Source: SFDP01 sp051653625 (GTDB taxonomy: Bacteria; Bacillota; Clostridia; Lachnospirales; Lachnospiraceae). From it: 11,210 nt of DNA. This document shows positions 5,370 to 11,210 of this stretch, in pieces. The notes below the pieces were generated by a model that did not search any database, was not told the origin of the DNA, and was given only the letters and a program-made list of their open reading frames with translations. Position 1 is the first letter of the stretch, and every line of letters begins with the position of its first letter. Both the position numbers and the translations under genes were made by a program. The stretch is from the NCBI GenBank assembly GCA_051653625.1, contig JBOFWM010000095.1, positions 1-11,210 of the forward strand, in the 5' to 3' direction.

Positions 5370-7952
5370 TTATTGTACAAGAGCAATTAATTTATCATCT
5401 GCAACATCAATGAATATTTCGTCACCCGCTTTAACGGCATCTGCTAAAATTAATTTTGCCGAAAGAGTTTCTACATGTTTTTGTAAAAATCTTTTAAGAG
5501 GTCTTGCTCCATAAATTGGGTTATATCCATGTTCTACAATATATTGCTTTGCTGCATCGCTTAGTATTACTTTTATCTCTCGATCTTCTAAGCGTTTGTT
5601 TAAATCTACCATTATTAATTCTGTTATATATTTTATATCATCTTTTGTTAATGGTTTAAATAATATAATTTCATCTAATCGATTTAAAAATTCTGGTCTA
5701 AAATGACATTTTAATTCATTCAATACAGCCGTTTCACATTCTTTTCTAATTTCTCCATCTAAATCAATACCTTCAAGCAACTCTCCCGAACCAATATTTG
5801 AAGTCATTATAATAATCGTATTTTTAAAATCAACTCTTCTGCCTTGTGAATCTGTAATATGTCCATCATCTAACACTTGTAATAGTATATGAAATACATC
5901 TGGATGTGCTTTTTCTACTTCATCAAAAAGTACTACCGAATACGGTTTTCTTCGCACTGCCTCTGTTAATTGTCCACCTTCATCATATCCAACATATCCT
6001 GGTGGTGCTCCAATGAGTCTTGATGTAGAATATTTTTCCATATACTCACTCATATCAAGTCGTACCATATTCGATTCATCATCAAATAAGCTACTTGCCA
6101 ATGCTTTTGCTAATTCTGTTTTTCCAACACCTGTAGGTCCAAGGAACAAAAAGGAGCCGATTGGTTTGCTTGGATCTTTAATTCCTGCCTTTGAACGAAT
6201 AATTGCTTCTGTAACTTTCGTCACTCCTTCTTCTTGTCCGATAACACGTTTGTGTAATTCATCTTCTAAATGAAGCATCTTATTTTTTTCACTTTCCGTC
6301 AATTTCCGAACTGGAATTCCTGTCCAACGGGAAATAATTTTTGAAATTTCTTCTTCCGTTACATTTTCATGAATAAGAGATAATTTCCTTTCTTTTACTT
6401 CTATTTCTTCTTTCTCTAACTGCTTTTGTAAGTGTGGAAGTTTACCATATTGTAGCTCTGCTGCTTTTTCTAAGTCATAATTTTGTTGTGCTGCTTTAAT
6501 ATCATTTTTTATCTCTTCTAATTCTTCTCTCAATTTATGCACTTTTTCAATAGAATTTTTTTCATTTTCCCATTGTGCTTTTTGCGTATTAAGGCTGTCC
6601 TTTAATTCTGCAACTTCTTTTTGCAATGTAACAAGTCTATCTTTACTTAATCGATCCGTCTCTTTTTTCAAAGCAGTTTCTTCAATTTCCATTTGCATTA
6701 CACGACGATTTAATTCATCTAATTCTGTAGGCATAGAATCAAGTTCTGTTTTTATAAGTGCACATGCTTCATCCACCAAATCAATCGCTTTATCCGGTAA
6801 AAATCGATCCGAAATATAACGATTAGATAATACTGCCGCTGATACTAATGCTGAATCTGTAATCTTCACTCCATGGAATACTTCATACCGCTCCTTTAAC
6901 CCTCTTAAAATTGAAATGGTATCTTCTACTGTTGGCTCAGCAACCATTACTGGTTGGAAACGTCTCTCTAGCGCTGCATCCTTTTCAATATACTGTCTAT
7001 ATTCATCCAATGTTGTTGCTCCAATACAATGAAGCTCTCCTCTTGCAAGCATTGGTTTTAGTAATTGGCCTGCATCCATTGCACCTTCGCTTTTACCCGC
7101 TCCAACAATAGTATGAAGTTCATCTATAAATAAAATAATTTGTCCATCTGAACTTTTTATATCGTCTAACACAGCTTTAAGACGCTCTTCAAATTCTCCT
7201 CGATATTTTGCTCCCGCAACAAGGGCTCCCATATCTAGTGCAAATAATTTTTTCCCTTTTAATTCTTGTGGCACATCCCCTCTTACAATTCTTTGTGCCA
7301 AACCTTCAACTGCAGCAGTTTTTCCTACACCTGGCTCTCCAATTAATACCGGATTATTTTTTGTTTTTCTTGATAAAATCCGTACAATATTTCTAATCTC
7401 TGCATCTCTTCCTATTACAGGGTCTAATTTTTGGTTTCTTGCACGCTCAACCATATCATATCCATATTTTTCTAATGTATCATACGTCACTTCTGGATTA
7501 TCTGATGTTACTCTCTGATTTCCTCTTACGGTAGAAAGAGCTTGTAAAAATCGTTCTTTTGAAATTCCGTATTCTTTACATATTTCTTTTAATGCTTTAT
7601 TTGGGTATTTCAATAATGACAAAAATAAATGCTCTACAGAAACATATTCATCTCCCATATGTTTTGCTTCATCTTCGGCATGAATTAAAACCTTGTTTAA
7701 ATTTTGCCCCATAAATAACTGTCCACCAGATACTTTTGTTCTAGCGTCTAAATGCGCTATTACATTTTGTATAAAATGTTCTTTGTGAATTTCCATTTTT
7801 TCAATCAATTTTAAAATCAAACCATCTTCTTGTTTTAACAATGATAACAAAAGATGCTCTTGTTCAATTTCTTGATTTCCGTATTCATAAGCTAATTTTT
7901 CACAATTATTTATTGCTTCTATTGATTTTTGTGTAAATTTTTGAATGTTCAT
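5370..7952 (-). CDS. clpB: ATP-dependent protein disaggregase ClpB
   Basis: This 860-residue Hsp100 chaperone forms a cytosolic hexameric ring that pulls aggregated proteins apart together with DnaK. Domains in order are a double Clp repeat N-domain (about 1-145), AAA+ domain 1 with Walker A GEPGVGKT (205-212), Walker B ILFIDE (273-278) and the pore motif KYRG, and a long middle coiled coil (about 405-525) that marks ClpB rather than ClpC or ClpA. AAA+ domain 2 follows, with Walker A GPTGVGKT (605-612), Walker B VVLFDE (683-688) and pore motif GYVG, then the C-terminal small domain. The length is normal for ClpB. I chose ATG at 7950-7952, 8 nt after AGGAGG; a GTG three codons earlier overlaps that site. 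It stands alone between its promoter with CIRCE operator and the terminator at 5302-5345, so it is probably a heat-shock gene under HrcA. Confidence 0.98.
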   Translation of the reverse strand: MNIQKFTQKSIEAINNCEKLAYEYGNQEIEQEHLLLSLLKQEDGLILKLIEKMEIHKEHFIQNVIAHLDARTKVSGGQLFMGQNLNKVLIHAEDEAKHMGDEYVSVEHLFLSLLKYPNKALKEICKEYGISKERFLQALSTVRGNQRVTSDNPEVTYDTLEKYGYDMVERARNQKLDPVIGRDAEIRNIVRILSRKTKNNPVLIGEPGVGKTAAVEGLAQRIVRGDVPQELKGKKLFALDMGALVAGAKYRGEFEERLKAVLDDIKSSDGQIILFIDELHTIVGAGKSEGAMDAGQLLKPMLARGELHCIGATTLDEYRQYIEKDAALERRFQPVMVAEPTVEDTISILRGLKERYEVFHGVKITDSALVSAAVLSNRYISDRFLPDKAIDLVDEACALIKTELDSMPTELDELNRRVMQMEIEETALKKETDRLSKDRLVTLQKEVAELKDSLNTQKAQWENEKNSIEKVHKLREELEEIKNDIKAAQQNYDLEKAAELQYGKLPHLQKQLEKEEIEVKERKLSLIHENVTEEEISKIISRWTGIPVRKLTESEKNKMLHLEDELHKRVIGQEEGVTKVTEAIIRSKAGIKDPSKPIGSFLFLGPTGVGKTELAKALASSLFDDESNMVRLDMSEYMEKYSTSRLIGAPPGYVGYDEGGQLTEAVRRKPYSVVLFDEVEKAHPDVFHILLQVLDDGHITDSQGRRVDFKNTIIIMTSNIGSGELLEGIDLDGEIRKECETAVLNELKCHFRPEFLNRLDEIILFKPLTKDDIKYITELIMVDLNKRLEDREIKVILSDAAKQYIVEHGYNPIYGARPLKRFLQKHVETLSAKLILADAVKAGDEIFIDVADDKLIALVQ

Positions 7953-7985
7953 ACATAACACCTCCTTTTTCCTTATCTAATTTGA

Positions 7986-8014
7986 GTTATATCACTCGTT
8001 GTTAGCACTGTCAA
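7986..8014 (-). promoter_or_regulatory. Sigma-A promoter of clpB
   Basis: On the minus strand TTGACA (8009-8014), a 17-nt spacer (7992-8008) and TATAAC (7986-7991) with TG one base before the -10. The -35 box lies in the CIRCE spacer and overlaps the inner end of one CIRCE arm, so HrcA bound there should block RNA polymerase. Confidence 0.9.
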
Positions 8015-8028
8015 GAGGTGAGTGCTAA
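8002..8028. promoter_or_regulatory. CIRCE element (HrcA operator) of clpB
   Basis: TTAGCACTG (8002-8010), 9 nt, GAGTGCTAA (8020-8028). The consensus is TTAGCACTC-N9-GAGTGCTAA, so only one base differs and the spacing is exact. CIRCE is the binding site of the heat-shock repressor HrcA. It overlaps the clpB promoter; hrcA itself is not in the window. Confidence 0.95.
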
Positions 8029-8130
8029 TTTTTTTAAGTGATTTTTGCAAATCCTTGATTTTACTGGCTTTTCAGGTTTCTAAAAACTTTATAAAACAAA
8101 GAAATATGAAATTAACTTCTTTTTTTATAA
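8029..8130. other. Intergenic spacer without recognised feature
   Basis: This AT-rich stretch lies between the clpB CIRCE element and the terminator of the macrodomain gene. I see no gene, repeat or RNA motif in it. A plus-strand open frame crosses it but runs into the antisense of the macrodomain gene and has no family features. Confidence 0.6.
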
Positions 8131-8176
8131 GAAAAAAACTCTCGCTTTGTATATTATTTACAAAACAAGAGTTTTT
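8131..8176 (-). terminator. Intrinsic terminator after the macrodomain gene
   Basis: AAAAACTCT (8134-8142) pairs with AGAGTTTTT (8168-8176), and TTTGTA (8146-8151) with TACAAA (8159-8164), with a small internal loop between. On the minus strand the hairpin runs into seven Ts (8132-8138). It starts only a few nt after the stop at 8180. The A and T flanks could also support termination on the plus strand. Confidence 0.88.
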
Positions 8177-8179
8177 ATT

Positions 8180-9016
8180 TTATTTTAATTCTTTTTCATA
8201 CAAGTCTTGGTCTATTTCTTGGAATACATTAAAAATTACACGCTCTAATTTTTCTCCATGCAATTTTAAAAATTTAGTAACTGTATTTACTGCGATTTTT
8301 GTTGCCTCTTTGCTTGGAAAACGAAACTCTCCAGTACTGATACAACAAAATGCAACTGTTTTAATATCATTCTCAATACAACATTTCAAAACATTGTTAT
8401 AACAGTTTATTAGGTCTTGCTTTAATTCTTCGCTAAGTTGTATTCTTACAATTGGTCCAACTGTATGAATAACATAGTTTGATGGAAGGTTATATGCCTC
8501 TGTCATCATTGCCAACCCCGTTGACTCTACGTAATCTGCACCAAACTGTTCTCTTTTTTCTACCATATATCGGTAACATGCATCTCGAAGCTCGATCCCT
8601 GCTGCCGAATGAATTGCATTATCAATGCATCTATGGCACGGAACAAAACAACCTAGCATTTGAGAGTTTGCTGCATTCACAATCGCATCCACTTCTAGTC
8701 TTGTAATATCACCTCTCCAAATGGATAATTTATCTGCAAATAAATGAGCACTTTCATGCGCTTCCCTAATAGTTGGTATCTGTTGTAACGAAACAATCCC
8801 TTTTAATTTTGCTTCTTCTTGTAGAAATTGATTTTGTACCTCAATAATTTCAGAATCAATTGGTGCTGGCATACGCACATTCATTAAAGAACGAAGTATT
8901 GCTCTTTTCTCTTCCATAGAATCACCAATTTCTAACTCTTTATATTGCTTTGACTCTTTTTTTAATCGATCAACTAGATAATCCAAGCGCTGTTCTTGCG
9001 TCTGAAAGTTCTTCAT
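8180..9016 (-). CDS. Zinc-containing macrodomain protein, ADP-ribosylhydrolase (SirTM-linked type)
   Basis: This 278-residue cytosolic enzyme is predicted to remove ADP-ribose from proteins. An N-terminal helical extension (about 1-95) precedes the macrodomain (about 96-275). Key segments are WRGDITRLEVDAIVNAAN (100-117), with the ADP-ribose-binding NAAN, then LGCFVPCHRCIDNAIHSAAG (121-140) and the phosphate-loop motif CISTGEFRFP (225-234). Cys123, His128 and Cys130 in the GCF-P-H-C pattern match the zinc-site signature of the Zn-macrodomain class that accompanies class M sirtuins. ATG at 9014-9016 has a strong GGAGGTAAAAC before it, and the gene overlaps the sirtuin by 47 nt, so translation is likely coupled. 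It is the presumed eraser of the mark written by the sirtuin next to it. Its natural substrate here is unknown. Confidence 0.93.
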   Translation of the reverse strand: MKNFQTQEQRLDYLVDRLKKESKQYKELEIGDSMEEKRAILRSLMNVRMPAPIDSEIIEVQNQFLQEEAKLKGIVSLQQIPTIREAHESAHLFADKLSIWRGDITRLEVDAIVNAANSQMLGCFVPCHRCIDNAIHSAAGIELRDACYRYMVEKREQFGADYVESTGLAMMTEAYNLPSNYVIHTVGPIVRIQLSEELKQDLINCYNNVLKCCIENDIKTVAFCCISTGEFRFPSKEATKIAVNTVTKFLKLHGEKLERVIFNVFQEIDQDLYEKELK

Positions 9017-9926
9017 GTTTTACCTCCAAAAATCTTGCAAGTACTTCTTTAATATCTGCATCTATTCCTACAATCCGTTCACCAAAACTTCTTGGAACAA
9101 TCGCTTCTTCTAAATTTATTCGAATCATATGAATATTTTTATGCGTTCTCATTAAATGTTCAAATGGCAATCGAATAATAGTTGGTGTATTAAATCCAAC
9201 ACCTAATTCTAGTAACACCATTTTTTTCTTAATATTATTATTTAAAAAATCCGAAAAGTTTTGTTCTGCTTTATTCCACTTATCATCTTCAACAAAATGA
9301 GAATCACTTCTTAAATTCACTCTCATTTCTCCACCGCATCTTGGACACTTTGGAATCATATAGGTTGGGACTTTACAATTATTTGTCGCTTTCACCATTT
9401 GGTCAAACATCGTAATACGCTCATACGTTTTATTGTGACACGCTTTTTCACATTGTATTAATCCATAATCTCCTTGGGTAGCAAAGATATTTTCTTCCAA
9501 AAATCCTGCTTTTTGAAATTGATGATCAACATTTGTAGTTAAAACAAAATGTGTTTTATCTTTTACCAAATCAAATAATTCTTGATATAGCGATAATGCT
9601 TTCGGTTGGATACGATTAACATATACATGTTTTGCCCAATACCCCCACTTTTCCTCTTCTGTTTTAAATGGATAAAAGGATGCTTGATACATATCACTCA
9701 TATATTCTTTTCCATATCGCTTAATAAACTCTTTAAAATGTTCTTGAAAACTCTCTCCATTGTATACGAGTCCTGCTGCAGCAGATAATCCAGCTCCTGC
9801 TCCAATGAAAATCACTTCAGCATCTCGAAGCATATTGACGGCATGTTTTATCTGTGTTTTGTAAGCTTTATCTTGATAAATATAGTCTTTTGCTAGTTGC
9901 GTATTTAAAAAATTTTGAAATTTCAT
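8970..9926 (-). CDS. Class M sirtuin (SirTM-type protein ADP-ribosyltransferase)
   Basis: This 318-residue Sir2-family protein has the NAD-binding start GAGAGLSAAAG (42-52), but without the PDFR stretch of deacetylases. TTNVDHQFQKAGF (130-142) matches the sirtuin TQNID motif. The usual catalytic His (HG) is replaced by Gln151 in ATQGDYG. Two Cys pairs (Cys159/163, Cys194/197) form the sirtuin zinc site. Asn132, Gln151 and Arg206 have the same spacing as the three active-site residues I recall for Streptococcus pyogenes SirTM (N118, Q137, R192). That class ADP-ribosylates a lipoylated GcvH-like protein rather than deacetylating. ATG at 9924-9926 follows GGAGG. It is the first gene of a two-gene operon with the macrodomain, under the promoter at 9963-9991. 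No gcvH-like or lipoate ligase gene is in the window. Class assignment is from motifs; activity is inferred. Confidence 0.92.
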   Translation of the reverse strand: MKFQNFLNTQLAKDYIYQDKAYKTQIKHAVNMLRDAEVIFIGAGAGLSAAAGLVYNGESFQEHFKEFIKRYGKEYMSDMYQASFYPFKTEEEKWGYWAKHVYVNRIQPKALSLYQELFDLVKDKTHFVLTTNVDHQFQKAGFLEENIFATQGDYGLIQCEKACHNKTYERITMFDQMVKATNNCKVPTYMIPKCPRCGGEMRVNLRSDSHFVEDDKWNKAEQNFSDFLNNNIKKKMVLLELGVGFNTPTIIRLPFEHLMRTHKNIHMIRINLEEAIVPRSFGERIVGIDADIKEVLARFLEVKHEELSDARTALGLSS

Positions 9927-9962
9927 CTCTTTGCCCTCCCTGCTTCGCTCATATTTATTCTA

Positions 9963-9991
9963 ATTATACGCGAAAATAGGTTTTTTTTAAA
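9963..9991 (-). promoter_or_regulatory. Probable sigma-A promoter of the sirtuin-macrodomain operon
   Basis: On the minus strand TTTAAA (9986-9991), a 17-nt spacer (9969-9985) and a perfect TATAAT (9963-9968), 37 nt before the sirtuin start. The weak -35 box suggests low basal activity or need for an activator. It overlaps the palindrome at 9987-10004. Confidence 0.65.
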
Positions 9992-10004
9992 GTAGGCACT
10001 TTAA
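9987..10004. repeat. Palindrome overlapping the -35 box of the sirtuin promoter
   Basis: TTAAAGT (9987-9993) and ACTTTAA (9998-10004) are perfect inverted copies with a 4-nt centre. On the minus strand As, not Ts, follow it, so it is not a terminator. Its position fits a repressor site, but no factor is recognised. Confidence 0.5.
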
Positions 10005-10011
10005 TGTAGCA

Positions 10012-10030
10012 TAGTATCATTATGATACTA
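10012..10030. repeat. Perfect 19-bp palindrome upstream of the sirtuin promoter
   Basis: TAGTATCAT (10012-10020), one centre base, ATGATACTA (10022-10030). It lies between the phoH-like stop and the sirtuin promoter, 20 nt upstream of the -35 box. No T-run follows on the minus strand, so a classic terminator is unlikely; it may be a regulator binding site. Confidence 0.55.
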
Positions 10031-10038
10031 CCTTTTAG

Positions 10039-11027
10039 CTACGATATTTTATTTCCTTTTGGTATCAATCGTTTAGCTGCATCCATTGCAAGTGGACTTC
10101 GAACACATTCTTCTTCATCAAACGTAACTTGCATACAAAATGGTGAACCTTTCATTTTTTCTGATGCATACACTAATCCATTGTTTCTTTTATCTAATTT
10201 TGTAGTGTCAATCTGATCTGGATCTCCACACAAAACAATTTTACTCCCTGTTCCACACCTTGTTATTAATCCTGTAATTTGACTAGGCGTCGCATTTTGC
10301 GCCTCGTCTACAATAATATAGGTATCGTTAATAGAACGTCCCCTCATATATGCCATTGCTTCTGCTGCAATATATCCCCGTTCAAAAAGCTCATCTACTA
10401 CACTTTCCTGTATTTTTTTGCCATCTTTTTCATTTTCTTTATTCAAATCCATTAATACCGATAAGTTATCAAAAATGGGACGAAGAAGTGGACTAATTTT
10501 TTCTGCTTCCGTTCCTGGCAGAAATCCAATATCATCATCAAATTTTACATTCGGTCTGCACACTAGTACTTTTTTATAATTTTGTTTACAACTTGCTCCA
10601 TCCCCACAGCTAACGAGTAAAATGTCTTTGCAGTACCAGCAGGTCCTTTTAAAATAACAAGCGGCACATCATCACAACTTGTCATCAAGGCCTCTTGTGC
10701 AAATCTTTGACTTGCGTTACGTGGTGAAACATCAAATGGCTTTTCTTTTTCATATAGCAAGGGTAAAATACGATGCCCCTCAAAATAACCAAGCGCAGAC
10801 ATTTTTGGATTAATTGGATCTCTCATCAATAGAAACTCATTGACTGTAAGTTCTACTTTTTCATAACAATCATCCATCTTTAAATATCCATCTTTGTAAA
10901 AAACATCAATTTTATCCACTTTTAAATATACTTCCTGTTTTCCCTTAAATCGTAATGTTTCTTCTGAAACTTGATTTTCTTTAAAATCTTGCACTTCAAT
11001 TCCTGCAATATCTGCCTTGATTTGCAT
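10039..11027 (-). pseudogene. phoH-like PIN/ATPase gene, 5'-truncated and frameshifted
   Basis: This is a PhoH-family gene of the PIN-plus-PhoH type (putative ATP-dependent RNA-acting protein). It starts at MQIKADIAGIEVQDF, which matches the last part of a PIN domain; the first roughly 100 PIN residues are missing. The PhoH ATPase follows: Walker A GPAGTAKT (128-135), then after the frame change VLVCRPNVKFDDDIGFLPG, Walker B TYIIVDEAQN and LCGDPDQ. At 10569-10575 the minus strand reads A AAA AAG, then TAC TAG stops the first frame at 10563. The -1 frame continues directly as the rest of PhoH to 10039. Joined there, the protein is 329 residues and the Walker A to RP spacing fits E. coli PhoH without a gap. 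A GGGAG lies 9 nt before ATG 11027. No other lesion is seen in the rest of the frame. Decay after IS66-linked truncation is likeliest; an assembly indel or programmed frameshifting remain possible. Confidence 0.85.
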
Positions 11028-11052
11028 ATTAGATGACTCCCAAAAGAGTTGA

Positions 11053-11210
11053 GATGTTTGTGGTGAAACTCTTACCTATGCCATAAATCAAAAAGAATAT
11101 TTGTCAAACTTTTTGCTGGACCCAAGAATACAGCTTTCAAACAACCTAGCCGAACAGTCAATAAAAATGTTTGTAATTGGAAGGAAAAATTTCTTGTTTA
11201 GCAATACACC
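11053..11210 (+). mobile_element. IS66-family transposase (TnpC) C-terminal fragment, partial
   Basis: This is the only plus-strand coding sequence in the window. It encodes GETLTYAINQKEYLSNFLLD, then LSNNLAEQSIKMFVIGRKNF and LFSNT, running off the right edge. This is the C-terminal catalytic part of IS66 transposases; the Glu in NNLAE is the expected third residue of the DDE triad. A TGA at 11050-11052 sits just before it in frame, and no IS66 N-terminal sequence lies to the left, where the phoH-like gene begins. It is therefore a broken remnant, joined to the truncated phoH-like gene. A possible LPK of the transposase is visible at 11037-11045 in another frame. Confidence 0.88.

Noticed and set aside
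7953..8060. CtsR operator upstream of clpB
   Set aside because: No direct GGTCAAA-type heptad repeat is visible; the CIRCE element explains the region.
8022..8402. 126-codon plus-strand open frame
   Set aside because: It is antisense to the macrodomain gene and its terminator, has no family features and no good ribosome binding site.
10561..10563. Independent start (GTG) of a 174-residue PhoH C-terminal protein
   Set aside because: It falls in the middle of the conserved VLVCRPN strand with no ribosome binding site; a frameshifted single gene explains it better.
1..11210. CRISPR arrays, tRNA and rRNA genes, phage attachment sites
   Set aside because: I saw no regularly spaced repeats, no cloverleaf-like conserved arms and no rRNA-like conserved stretches on either strand.

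Overview
The window comes from a strongly AT-rich Gram-positive genome, most likely an anaerobic Clostridia member (Lachnospirales-like). The grounds are low GC by eye, AGGAGG-type ribosome binding sites, TTGACA/TATAAT promoters, a CIRCE operator, an IS66-type transposase remnant, and protein families common there (YesN-type regulator, PerR-like Fur protein, class M sirtuin). The species is inferred, not shown.

All intact genes lie on the minus strand, so transcription runs right to left. At the right edge (11053-11210, plus strand) is the catalytic C-terminal part of an IS66 transposase. It abuts a phoH-like gene (10039-11027) that has lost the 5' part of its PIN domain and carries a -1 frameshift at an A AAA AAG run. 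Next comes a two-gene operon with its own promoter: a class M (SirTM-type) sirtuin (8970-9926) overlapping a zinc-containing macrodomain ADP-ribosylhydrolase (8180-9016). This pair is a writer/eraser ADP-ribosylation module. The lipoyl-carrier genes usually linked to it are not in the window.

The middle holds clpB (5370-7952), under a strong promoter whose -35 box sits in a nearly perfect CIRCE element (HrcA control). It is followed by a perR-like gene (4848-5225) with its own near-consensus promoter, probably co-transcribed with a divergent QueD/PTPS-fold gene (4226-4789). That protein lacks the catalytic Cys and carries a C-terminal zinc ribbon.

The left part holds a two-component operon: a hybrid histidine kinase with receiver and HPt domains (1691-4123), coupled to an AraC-type response regulator (930-1688). 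Its promoter is embedded in the terminator of the preceding operon. A cytidylate-kinase-like gene (195-827) and the start of a lipoprotein gene (1-116, cut by the window edge) complete the window.

The units are separated by clear intrinsic terminators at 151-183, 879-911, 4141-4192, 5302-5345 and 8131-8176. The general theme of 4226-9926 is stress response: ADP-ribosylation, a heat-shock disaggregase and peroxide/metal sensing. The most notable items are the SirTM-macrodomain pair without its known substrate genes, the frameshifted and IS66-truncated phoH, the Cys-less QueD-like protein, and the promoter nested in a terminator.
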